DNA of 11,255 nucleotides from an uncultured bacterium. Its GTDB lineage: Bacteria; Planctomycetota; DG-23; SLPQ01. Numbering within the stretch: the first letter of the stretch is position 1; every line of letters begins with the position of its first letter. The notes beneath the pieces were generated by a model that did no database searches, was not told the origin of the DNA, and was given only the letters and a program-made list of their open reading frames with translations. The stretch spans positions 1 to 11,255 of the forward strand of contig CALMGO010000344.1 of assembly GCA_937863625.1 (NCBI GenBank). The letters are read 5' to 3'. Of the stretch, positions 1-6,538 are shown piece by piece. The position numbers and the translations under genes were made by a program.

Positions 1-154
1 AACCGGGGGACTTCGTCCCCTTTCATTCAAAACGCCGTGCCCGGTAGGCACGGACGACCTTGAAAACAGGGGCCCCGCCTTGGGCGTCGAAGTCGTATAA
101 ACAAACCGGGGGACTTCGTCCCCTTTCTCAAGCGCCGTGCCCGGTAGGCACGGA
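1..154. repeat. Tandem paired-hairpin intergenic repeat, two units
   Basis: Two units lie about 100 bp apart, each with two short inverted repeats. Element A (1-24 and 104-127, identical over 24 nt) folds as a 6-bp stem GGGGAC/GTCCCC on a TTC loop, with flanking AACC and TTTC. Element B (33-54 and 133-154, identical over 22 nt) folds as a 7-bp stem CCGTGCC/GGCACGG on a CGGTA loop. The A-B order is kept, with 8 nt between them in unit 1 and 5 nt in unit 2. The 49-nt spacer between units is not repeated but holds a GGGGCCCC palindrome (69-76). This is the form of REP/BIME-like extragenic repeats. It lies downstream of the minus-strand hydrolase gene, so a role in transcript 3'-end protection or termination is possible. 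The array may continue left of the window. Confidence 0.85.
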
Positions 155-160
155 TACGAA

Positions 161-179
161 TGTGCGCGCACTGCGCACA
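161..179. repeat. Short inverted repeat downstream of the hydrolase gene
   Basis: TGTGCGC (161-167) and GCGCACA (173-179) form a 7-bp stem with a 5-nt loop, 11 nt beyond the stop codon of the minus-strand hydrolase. No T-run follows on either strand, so it is not a convincing intrinsic terminator by itself. With the adjoining hairpins it could still end or stabilise that transcript. Confidence 0.45.
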
Positions 180-190
180 ACGCAGACCCT

Positions 191-931
191 CTATGCCGTC
201 AGAAATGCGATCGCTTCGGCGCGAAAGTCATCCGGCCGGCTCCACATAAGAGGGTGCGCGCCATCGGGATAGAAGACCACTTTTGAGGAAGGGATTTTGC
301 GCGCCACGTCGCACATGCCGGTCACGTCGGGAACGAGTTGGTCCGAGAGGCTGCCGGTTATGAGGACCGGGCAGACTATCCGCGAGAGAGAATCCTTGAC
401 GAGGCTTTCGCCGAGAGCGGCGGCGCGGGCGAGCATGCGGCTGTCAGCCTCGACCACCCGGGCAAAATCGTCTCCGTGAGCCGTACGCAGGAAATCGCAC
501 ATCCCATGCGTCATGCGGGCGCGACCGCTGATGATAAAATCCGCCCATTCCGGCGTGATAAACTCCCCGGCGAAACTGTCGGCAACTACGGCGGTAACGC
601 GTTCGCGTGCGACGACGGCGACACTCAGCGCTACGAGCGCGCCCCCGCTGACGCCGATGCATACGAAGGATGACACACCAAGCGATTCGACAAGGCGGAT
701 ACACAAAAGGGCGTTTTGCCACCAGAAATCAACTGGCAACTCCCCTACCCTGTCAGATCGGCCATAACCGGGATAGTCCGGACAGATCACGTGGAAACGC
801 GTGGAGAAGAACGATATGTCGTCTTCGTGCATGGCGGATGACGAGGTGTTGCCGGGCAGGAGAAGAAGCGGCGTACCCGAACCGGCGGCCTCGTAGTGTA
901 TGGAGACGGCGTTGTGGATGAAGGACGGCAT
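191..931 (-). CDS. Alpha/beta-fold hydrolase
   Basis: A 246-residue protein of the alpha/beta hydrolase superfamily, probably a cytoplasmic esterase-like enzyme of unknown substrate. After the N-terminal strands comes the oxyanion region LLLLPGNTS (22-30; the usual HG is replaced by PG). Next is the DYPGYGRSD segment (52-60), which follows strand beta-4 in this family, and the nucleophile elbow GVSGGA (93-98) with Ser95. Asp197 in SLSDQLV and His226 in DGAHPLMW complete a plausible Ser-Asp-His triad. No signal peptide is seen. The ATG at 931 is chosen because homology-like sequence begins there and the upstream gene's stop ends only 5 nt before it. The 31 Arg-rich residues that a farther start would add look like out-of-frame translation of the HEAT gene. 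There is no good Shine-Dalgarno, so translational coupling to the HEAT gene is likely. Confidence 0.85.
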   Translation of the reverse strand: MPSFIHNAVSIHYEAAGSGTPLLLLPGNTSSSAMHEDDISFFSTRFHVICPDYPGYGRSDRVGELPVDFWWQNALLCIRLVESLGVSSFVCIGVSGGALVALSVAVVARERVTAVVADSFAGEFITPEWADFIISGRARMTHGMCDFLRTAHGDDFARVVEADSRMLARAAALGESLVKDSLSRIVCPVLITGSLSDQLVPDVTGMCDVARKIPSSKVVFYPDGAHPLMWSRPDDFRAEAIAFLTA

Positions 932-936
932 GCCGC

Positions 937-1992
937 TTAGTCGACGCCATCGCCCATGGAACGCAGAATATCTACGAGCGAGACGGCGTTTCGGACGACG
1001 CCGTGCTTGCCGGAGACGCTCCATGCATCTCGGACGGCCTGGGCGGCGGCTTTCTGCTCGGCCGGGGGCAGATATGGGTCAAAATCGAAATCAATGCCGG
1101 TAAGACGCCAGACGGCTTCGGAGGCCTCGTAGCGGACTTCTTCGTCCTCATCGTCAAACAGGTCCAGAAGCGCGTCTACGGCCTGAGGGTCGCCGAGGCG
1201 GCCGGCGGCGTATGCGGCGCGCGCGCGGACCTGGGCGACGTCGTTCGTGAAGTACCCAAGGAGGCCTTCAAGCGCGGTAGAGTCCTCAATGGCTTCGAGA
1301 ACAGACAGGATATTAAAGAGGACCTGCTCAGCGCCGGTGCCTCCTTCGCGGACGGACTCGATGGCTATCTGCGAGAGAAGCGGCGCGACGCGAGCGCCTG
1401 CTTTGGCGAGGACGTAGCGGACCTTGGCAATGGCATCGGCATCCTCGCCTGCAAAAGCGGTGATTACGCCTGAGACAAGCGCGGTGGAGTCGGCCGATGG
1501 CGTGGCAAGCGCGGCGGCAACGGCATCGGCGGCCTGGAGGGCGTTCTGGTCGGCGAGTTCGTCTTTTAGCCTCTCGGTGACCTCTCTCGGAAATATGCGC
1601 GGCAATGCCTTTACGAGTTTGAGAAAGGCATCGGGCCCCTTGTCCGGCGCGACAAGAATCCTCCATGACCGCCCGGGAACGAGGCCGAATAACTGGCGAG
1701 TGCGGTCGCCCTCGACTATTTCAAAATCGATGCCGTGCCCGGAGAGGACTTCGACGGCGGCACGCAGGTCTTCTTCGGAGCCGACCATGACAACCGGCAC
1801 GAGTTCCCCCTGCATGGGGTCGTCAGGATCATGGCCGCCGGCTGGTTCGTCGTATTCAGAGTACTGCCGCTCGGTCGAGTCGTCGTCGGTGGAGGAATCT
1901 TCCGGGACCGAGTCGGAAAGTTCTCCTCCGCAAAGGGGGCAGACCTCGGGGTCATCTGCAAAAGAATCCCTGCAGAAAAGGCAGTATTTCAT
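937..1992 (-). CDS. Zn-ribbon / DUF2007-like / HEAT-repeat protein
   Basis: A 351-residue protein with three visible parts. Residues 4-21 hold two CxxC knuckles (C4, C7, C18, C21), the pattern of a small zinc ribbon. Residues about 25-62 are an acidic Ser/Asp/Glu linker. Residues about 65-130 (PVVMVGSEEDL to KLVKAL) resemble the DUF2007 putative signal-transducing domain; that assignment is tentative. Residues about 140-300 are helical, and 238-299 form clear HEAT repeats (RARAAYAAGRLGDP, then EVRYEASEAVWRLTG), suggesting a protein-interaction scaffold. No signal peptide or membrane segment is seen, so it is probably cytoplasmic. The start is set at 1992 because CCGGAGAAAGTGAA gives a Shine-Dalgarno at good distance and the Cys knuckles begin at once. 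It heads a two-gene unit with the hydrolase. Its biological role is unknown. Confidence 0.83.
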   Translation of the reverse strand: MKYCLFCRDSFADDPEVCPLCGGELSDSVPEDSSTDDDSTERQYSEYDEPAGGHDPDDPMQGELVPVVMVGSEEDLRAAVEVLSGHGIDFEIVEGDRTRQLFGLVPGRSWRILVAPDKGPDAFLKLVKALPRIFPREVTERLKDELADQNALQAADAVAAALATPSADSTALVSGVITAFAGEDADAIAKVRYVLAKAGARVAPLLSQIAIESVREGGTGAEQVLFNILSVLEAIEDSTALEGLLGYFTNDVAQVRARAAYAAGRLGDPQAVDALLDLFDDEDEEVRYEASEAVWRLTGIDFDFDPYLPPAEQKAAAQAVRDAWSVSGKHGVVRNAVSLVDILRSMGDGVD

Positions 1993-2164
1993 TTCACTTT
2001 CTCCGGCGCACAGGGATAAATATGTCGTTTGTCGGCACAAAACATCATCATGACGGCAAAAAAACCTGTCACAGAACGCGTGAATCTTTGTACACTGTCC
2101 CCCTGGCGAATACAAGGGGCAATCGCGCGAAAAGCGACAGGCGCTCTACCTGCAAGGGGGTTAT
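1993..2164. promoter_or_regulatory. Divergent intergenic region, promoters not resolved
   Basis: These 172 bp separate the minus-strand HEAT gene from the plus-strand isomerase gene and must carry the start signals of both. The best plus-strand sigma70-like pair is TTGTAC (2088-2093), a 17-nt spacer and TACAAG (2111-2116), which matches consensus poorly. No convincing minus-strand pair was found. AAGGGGG (2154-2160) is the Shine-Dalgarno of the isomerase gene. Confidence 0.35.
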
Positions 2165-2935
2165 ATGGGCAAGTGGAAGATAGGAATCCTCGTGGACAAC
2201 CTGAACCTCGGCTTAGAGGCGGGAATTGAAAAGGCCGCCGAACTCGGAGCGGACGGCGTGCAGCTCTACTGCACCGGCGGGGAGATGTCGCCGGGGGCAA
2301 TGGATGCGGAGATGAGAAAAGCCTTCCGGCGCAAGCTGGAATCATTCGGGCTTGCTCTTTCGGCGCTGTGCGGGGACACGTTTAAGGGGTTCTTCGACGC
2401 GGCGACGATTGACGCGCAGGTGGCCGACGCCAAATCGTTTATCGACCTTGCGGTGGACCTCGGGACGAATGTGGTGACCACTCATTTCGGAAGGTTCCCA
2501 AAAGCAGGCGACGAGGCTGCGTGGAAAATGGCAATCGACGCCTTGAAAACAATCGGCGCATACGCTGCAGAGCATGGGGTATTCTACGCGTCGGAGACGG
2601 GGCTTGAGTCGCCGGAGGACCTGCTGGAGTTTCTGGAAAAGGTTGCCTCTCCCGCCATCAAGGTCAACTATGACCCTGCTAATCTGTGCGCGCGCGGATA
2701 TGACCATATAGCCGGGGTGGGGATACTCAAAGACTACATCGTGCACACACACGCAAAGGACTACAAACGACACGGCGACGAGACCCCCCTGGGGCAGGGA
2801 GACGTGGACTACCCGAAGTATCTCGCCGCGCTTGAGGCAACCGGCTACGGTGGATTTGTGACGATAGAGCGGGAGGCCGGCGATAACATCGTGGAGGACG
2901 TGGCAAAAGCGCTGGAGTTCCTGCGGGGCTTTTGA
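2165..2935 (+). CDS. Sugar phosphate isomerase/epimerase family protein (TIM barrel)
   Basis: A 256-residue protein of the xylose isomerase-like TIM-barrel (AP endonuclease 2) superfamily. Members isomerise or epimerise sugars and related polyols using a divalent metal. Likely metal and active-site residues follow the family order: H107 (VVTTHFG), E144 (YASETG), D170 (VNYDPAN), H194/H196 (VHTHAKD) and a C-terminal Glu in TIERE (E235 or E237). The GQGDVDYPKYLAAL segment (210-223) before the last strand is typical. No signal peptide is seen. An AAGGGGG Shine-Dalgarno stands 4 nt before the ATG. A UroD-like gene follows on the same strand after 113 bp. The substrate cannot be told from sequence, and naming it hydroxypyruvate isomerase or tagatose epimerase would be a guess. 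Confidence 0.87.
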   Translation: MGKWKIGILVDNLNLGLEAGIEKAAELGADGVQLYCTGGEMSPGAMDAEMRKAFRRKLESFGLALSALCGDTFKGFFDAATIDAQVADAKSFIDLAVDLGTNVVTTHFGRFPKAGDEAAWKMAIDALKTIGAYAAEHGVFYASETGLESPEDLLEFLEKVASPAIKVNYDPANLCARGYDHIAGVGILKDYIVHTHAKDYKRHGDETPLGQGDVDYPKYLAALEATGYGGFVTIEREAGDNIVEDVAKALEFLRGF

Positions 2936-2939
2936 GGAA

Positions 2940-2967
2940 GTGACTGGCAATATCTGTGCTGCATAAA
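2940..2967 (+). promoter_or_regulatory. Weak candidate promoter before the UroD-like gene
   Basis: GTGACT (2940-2945), a 16-nt spacer and CATAAA (2962-2967) match sigma70 elements at 4 of 6 positions each. It lies in the 113-bp gap after the isomerase gene, so the UroD-like gene could be transcribed separately as well as by read-through. The evidence is weak. Confidence 0.22.
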
Positions 2968-3048
2968 GTGGGATGCCTCCATCTGGTGCGGATTTGCAGG
3001 GAGAGGAGGTGGGAGGTTTGAGTTCGGACTTAACAAGGAGTATGCGCG

Positions 3049-4188
3049 GTGACATTCGAGAAACATAACGAAGAGGTAAAGAGGGTCTGGGAGGCGTACC
3101 GGGCGGGGCGGCCGGTAAGGGTGCCGCTTGCGTTCGGCATAAATGCCAGATACCTCCTCCTCGACGACGCGCTTAACACTTCAGGCGTGACCTTCAAAGA
3201 GTACTCCGACGATCCCGAGGTGATGCTTTCGACGCAACTGGCGTTTCAGGAGTATGTGCGGTTTAACGTCCCGCAGGACGCCGAAATGGGTCTGCCTCAG
3301 GCATGGAACGTGTCGGTGGACATGCAGAACTACTACGAGGCGGGGTTTCTCGGCGCGCCGGTGTATTTCCCGGAGGGAAACGTACCCGCCGCGGAGATAT
3401 TTCTCACCGGAGACGGCAAGAGAAGCCTTCTCGACGCCGGGCCTGTGGACCTCGACAAAAGCCCCTTGTGGCGCAAAAACATCGAGTTTTACGAGTACTT
3501 CCTGGAGAAGAAGCGGCAGGGGTATGAATTTCGAGGGAGGCCGATTGGGGAAGTGGGAATCAGGGGGCTCGGGACGGACGGGCCGCTGACGCTCTTTATG
3601 AGCATACGCGGCGGCGAGGGGCTCGTGGACATGTACGTGGATGAAGAATACTTTCACGCGATGATGGATTACCTGACGGAGTTTTCGGTTGCGATGATAC
3701 GCAAGGCCAGGCGAATCTCCGGCCAGCAGGAACGGCAGGACATTTTCGGCTTTGCGGATGACTCTATCGAGCTCATAAGCGTTGATGACTACAAAAGGCA
3801 TATCCTGCCGTATCACAAGCGACTGGCCGCAGAGCTCGGAGCGGGCAGGGCTGACTCGATACATATCTGCGGTGACGTACAGAGGCATTTCCCGACGCTG
3901 ATCTCCGAACTTGGCGTCAAGGCGATAGATACGGGATTTCCCATCAACTGGGAGACGCTGCGGGACGAGGTGGGCGAAGGCGTGGAGATATCCGGAGGCG
4001 TGCACGTGGCTACGCTTTTGAGAGGCAGCCCGGGGGACGTGCGTGCGGAGACGGAGAGGATACTTGCCACTCCGATTACAAGAGGCGGCCGATTTATGAT
4101 GCGGGAGGCTAATAATCTCGCCCCTCTGACGCCTGTAGCCAGTCTCGCGGCTATGTACGAAGCGGTTAAGGAATTTGGGAGGTACTGA
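3049..4188 (+). CDS. Uroporphyrinogen decarboxylase-like (UroD/MtaA superfamily) protein
   Basis: A 379-residue protein of the UroD/MtaA superfamily, more like the corrinoid methyltransferase branch than true HemE. Evidence is the SIHICGDV motif (270-277), whose H272-x-C274 matches the His-x-Cys zinc ligands of MtaA-type enzymes, followed by ELGVKAIDTGFPINW (287-301) and GGVHVATLL (316-324), which sit where family barrel strands lie. The C-terminal GGRFMMREANNLAPLTP (346-362) matches the family's closing motif, but the usual Cys is absent and there is no Cys after 274. The HemE N-terminal signature is not seen. The start is GTG with AAGGAG (3035-3040) 8 nt before it; the ATG at 3042 is out of frame and stops quickly. 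It may form an operon with the isomerase. A methyl-transfer role is inferred and the substrate is unknown. Confidence 0.86.
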   Translation: MTFEKHNEEVKRVWEAYRAGRPVRVPLAFGINARYLLLDDALNTSGVTFKEYSDDPEVMLSTQLAFQEYVRFNVPQDAEMGLPQAWNVSVDMQNYYEAGFLGAPVYFPEGNVPAAEIFLTGDGKRSLLDAGPVDLDKSPLWRKNIEFYEYFLEKKRQGYEFRGRPIGEVGIRGLGTDGPLTLFMSIRGGEGLVDMYVDEEYFHAMMDYLTEFSVAMIRKARRISGQQERQDIFGFADDSIELISVDDYKRHILPYHKRLAAELGAGRADSIHICGDVQRHFPTLISELGVKAIDTGFPINWETLRDEVGEGVEISGGVHVATLLRGSPGDVRAETERILATPITRGGRFMMREANNLAPLTPVASLAAMYEAVKEFGRY

Positions 4189-4376
4189 AGCGGCTTTCCA
4201 AGAGCAACCTGAGCGCGAATTTGCGCCGGCATAGCGCGTGATGGGCGTGGGGAACTGCAAAAAGGGTCAAAAAATGCTTGAATCGCGGGGCAAGGGGTGT
4301 AAAATTCTGTAACGAAACTGCGACTCCCGCATGAATCATGGCCGCGGGAGAAGCAGGCAGACAGGGAGTTCCAAGA
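4189..4376 (+). promoter_or_regulatory. Intergenic leader before tRNA-Gly: promoter and hairpin, no gene
   Basis: This gap holds no credible coding sequence. It contains the candidate promoter at 4278-4305 and a leader hairpin with a 7-bp stem CTCCCGC (4324-4330) / GCGGGAG (4344-4350) around a 13-nt loop. No strong terminator follows the UroD-like gene. The right arm GCGGGAG differs by one base from the tRNA-Gly acceptor strand GCGGGTG, so the left arm could compete for pairing with the tRNA 5' end. That last point is inference. Confidence 0.5.
4278..4305 (+). promoter_or_regulatory. Sigma70-like promoter for tRNA-Gly and tig
   Basis: TTGAAT (4278-4283), a 16-nt spacer and TAAAAT (4300-4305) match the consensus at 4 of 6 and 5 of 6 positions, with an A-rich stretch (4257-4275) upstream that could act as an UP element. 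Transcription would start near 4312, about 65 nt before the mature tRNA. No other promoter of this quality lies before tig or clpP. Confidence 0.65.
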
Positions 4377-4451
4377 GCGGGTGTAGCTCAGTGGTAGAGC
4401 ACAACGTTGCCAACGTTGTTGTCGTGGGTTCGACCCCCATCACCCGCTCCA
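4377..4451 (+). tRNA. tRNA-Gly (anticodon GCC)
   Basis: A full cloverleaf can be drawn. The acceptor stem pairs GCGGGTG (4377-4383) with CACCCGC (4441-4447). The D stem is GCTC/GAGC, and the anticodon stem CAACG/CGTTG carries loop TTGCCAA. The T stem GTGGG/CCCAT has one G-U pair and loop TTCGACC. The anticodon GCC (4409-4411) reads glycine codons GGC and GGU. T4448 is the discriminator base and CCA (4449-4451) is encoded. The trigger factor gene begins 37 nt downstream with no terminator between, so tRNA and mRNA probably share a primary transcript that is cut by tRNA-processing enzymes. Confidence 0.97.
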
Positions 4452-4488
4452 TTTCATTGCTGGCACAGCCGTCCACGAGGAGCTTTTG

Positions 4489-5895
4489 ATGGAAGTACAA
4501 ATCGAGACAATCGGCCCCTGCAAGAAGAAGCTGCTTGTGGAGGTATCTGCCGAAGAGGTAAAAGAGGCCTTGCAGGCAAGCATAGTGGAGCTTCGCAAGA
4601 ATGCCATTTTGCCGGGATTTCGCCGCGGTCATGCTCCTGTGACGCTTCTTGAGAAGCGTTTTGGCGGGGATATCCGCAAAGAGGTGAAGCGAGACCTCGT
4701 GTTCCGCAACTACCAGAAGGCGGTTGAGGACAACAAGATAGAGGCTATCGCCGAGCCCGATGTGGACCTTGACAGCATCGAGATGACCGATGAGGGGCCG
4801 CTGAAGTATGAACTGGCTGTCGAGGTCTGGCCGGAGTTTGAACCTGCCGGCTACGAGGGGCTCACACTTGAGAAGCCTTCGACCGAGCCCGCCGACACGG
4901 AGTTGGAAGCGGAAATTCAGGCGCTCAGGACGCGCACGACGACTTTTGAAGAGGTAAAAGACGAAGGCGCGGCGACGACGGATTTTGTGCTGTGCGACTA
5001 TACCGTGACGGCAGGCGAAGAAGAGGTCGCCAGCGGCAAAGACGCTGGAGTCAGGCCGGAGGACGAGGTCGTCGGCAGGCTTAAGGTAAAAGGCATCAAG
5101 AAGCAACTGACCGGGGCAAAGGCAGGCGATACGGTCAACATGACCTTTAAGGTCGACAAGGAGTACCACAAGGAAGAGTCTCGCGGCAAGGAAGCAACGC
5201 TTGTCCTGAACGTCAAGGGCGTCCGCAGGCCGATTATGCCGGAGGCGACCGACGCGTGGGCCAAGGAGCTGGGATTTGAGTCTCTCGAAGAGCTCAAGAC
5301 CGTCGTAAAGAGAAACGTCGCAGGCGCCAAGGAGAGTCAGGCCGACCAGGCGCTTCGCGGCCAGATATACGACAAACTCGTTGAGATGCTGGCGTTTGAC
5401 CTGCCGGAAGACGCGGTCAGACGGCAGCAGAAGGATATATTCAGGCGCGAGCGGCAGGGACTGCAGTACCAGGGAGTGACGGAAGAGGACCTGGCCAAGA
5501 TAAACGACAAACTCGAAGAAGCATCCTTGGACAAGGCTCAGCGGGACCTCAAACTTTTCTTCATACTGTCGAAGATAGCCGACAAGGAGAAGATCGAAGC
5601 GACCGAGGCGGACATTGAGATGCGAACGGCCGAACTGGCCGCCAGGTATCGCACGACGGTAGTCAAGATGCGAGAACACCTCAAGCGCGAAGAAATGCTC
5701 GCTCAGATTGCGCTTCAGATCCGCGAGGAAAAAACGGTCGCGCACATACTCAGCAAGGCGGAGATAAGCGAGGCCGCCGGCGAAAAGAAGGAAGCAAAGG
5801 CCAAGCAGCCCAGGAAACCGCGCGTCAAGAAGGGCGACGCAAAGGAAGAGGCCGGCGAGGACGAAGAGACTTCCGCTGAGGCCGCCAAAGAGTAA
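4489..5895 (+). CDS. tig: Trigger factor, ribosome-associated chaperone
   Basis: Trigger factor binds the ribosome at the peptide exit and shields nascent chains. The 468-residue protein has the family's three parts. The N-terminal ribosome-binding domain (1-115) has the signature GFRRGHAP (43-50). A diverged FKBP-like domain covers about 158-247, including YHKEESRGKEATLVLNVKGV. The C-terminal helical chaperone arms run from about 250 to 425. E. coli Tig has 432 residues; the excess is mostly a charged Lys/Glu/Ala tail (430-468). The PPIase part lacks the segment matching the DFVLAMGQG...PGF region of E. coli Tig, so prolyl isomerase activity is doubtful. The ATG at 4489 is preferred over the adjacent TTG at 4486, with AGGAG (4478-4482) 6 nt upstream. 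It follows tRNA-Gly and precedes clpP by 11 bp. Confidence 0.96.
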   Translation: MEVQIETIGPCKKKLLVEVSAEEVKEALQASIVELRKNAILPGFRRGHAPVTLLEKRFGGDIRKEVKRDLVFRNYQKAVEDNKIEAIAEPDVDLDSIEMTDEGPLKYELAVEVWPEFEPAGYEGLTLEKPSTEPADTELEAEIQALRTRTTTFEEVKDEGAATTDFVLCDYTVTAGEEEVASGKDAGVRPEDEVVGRLKVKGIKKQLTGAKAGDTVNMTFKVDKEYHKEESRGKEATLVLNVKGVRRPIMPEATDAWAKELGFESLEELKTVVKRNVAGAKESQADQALRGQIYDKLVEMLAFDLPEDAVRRQQKDIFRRERQGLQYQGVTEEDLAKINDKLEEASLDKAQRDLKLFFILSKIADKEKIEATEADIEMRTAELAARYRTTVVKMREHLKREEMLAQIALQIREEKTVAHILSKAEISEAAGEKKEAKAKQPRKPRVKKGDAKEEAGEDEETSAEAAKE

Positions 5896-5906
5896 AGGGA
5901 GATGTA

Positions 5907-6518
5907 ATGGATACACAGGGCAATCTCGTGCCGATGGTAGTCGAGAAAACGGGCCGTGGCGAGCGCGCTTATGACATATTCAGCAGGCTCCTGAAGGATA
6001 GGATAGTGTTTATCGGCACGGCGATTGACGACGTCGTGTCGAATCTGGTAATCGCACAGCTGCTGTTTCTGGACCTCGAAGGCAAGAACCAGGATATATC
6101 GCTCTATATCAACAGCCCGGGAGGCTCGGTAACGGCGGGACTGGCGATATACGACACGATGCAGTTCATCAATTCGGACGTGGCGACGTACTGCATCGGG
6201 CAGGCCGCGAGCATGGCGGCGGTGCTTCTTGGCGCAGGCGCCAAGGGCAAACGCTATGCGCTCCCGAACGGAAGGATACTTCTTCACCAGCCGTGGGGCG
6301 GGACTCAGGGCACCGCGAGCGACATCACGATACAGGCCGAAGAGATCGTCAGGCTCAAGAGGCGTCTCAACGAGATACTCTCGACTCACACCGGGCAAAA
6401 GCTCGAACAGATAGAGCACGACACGGACCGCGATTTCTACATGGGCGCAGAAGAGGCGCTCAAGTACGGTCTTGTGGACGAAGTGCTCACAAGCATGAAA
6501 GCACCTGCCAAGTCGTAG
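5907..6518 (+). CDS. clpP: ATP-dependent Clp protease proteolytic subunit ClpP
   Basis: A 203-residue serine peptidase of family S14, which forms a tetradecameric barrel degrading proteins fed by Clp ATPases in the cytoplasm. The catalytic triad is visible at family spacing: S102 in GQAASMAAVLL, H127 in ILLHQPWGG and D176 in DTDRDFY. The YINSPGGSVTAGLAIYD segment (67-83) is the conserved strand and helix before the active site. Length is full and the N-terminus is short, so any propeptide would be small. AGGGAG (5896-5901) lies 5 nt before the ATG. The order tig-clpP is widespread, but clpX does not follow here. A small lipoprotein gene begins 20 nt after the stop. Confidence 0.98.
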   Translation: MDTQGNLVPMVVEKTGRGERAYDIFSRLLKDRIVFIGTAIDDVVSNLVIAQLLFLDLEGKNQDISLYINSPGGSVTAGLAIYDTMQFINSDVATYCIGQAASMAAVLLGAGAKGKRYALPNGRILLHQPWGGTQGTASDITIQAEEIVRLKRRLNEILSTHTGQKLEQIEHDTDRDFYMGAEEALKYGLVDEVLTSMKAPAKS

Positions 6519-6538
6519 AACGGCTTACGGGACGGGCA

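Noticed and set aside
1..154. A CRISPR array
   Set aside because: There are only two units, the repeats are internally palindromic twice over, the unit spacing does not fit, and no cas genes are nearby.
1424..2053. A 209-codon plus-strand frame opposite the HEAT-repeat gene
   Set aside because: The Ser/Thr-rich sequence mirrors the acidic and Ala-rich codons of the minus-strand gene, with no domain pattern.
3049..4188. True uroporphyrinogen decarboxylase HemE
   Set aside because: The HemE N-terminal signature was not found, the HxC motif points to the methyltransferase-like branch, and no other haem genes are nearby.
3181..4260. A 359-codon minus-strand frame opposite the UroD-like gene
   Set aside because: It shows no recognisable motif, overlaps a well-supported gene for its whole length and has no ribosome-binding site; it is an antisense shadow.
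4336..5916. A 526-codon open frame on the minus strand across tig and tRNA-Gly
   Set aside because: It is antisense to an unmistakable trigger factor. Its start-proximal GVEPTTTTLATLCSTTELHP stretch is the well-known false translation of an antisense tRNA. Long antisense frames are expected at this GC content.
6293..6538. An 82-residue N-terminal extension of the lipoprotein overlapping clpP
   Set aside because: The extension overlaps clpP out of frame and would bury the signal peptide and lipobox that begin at 6539.
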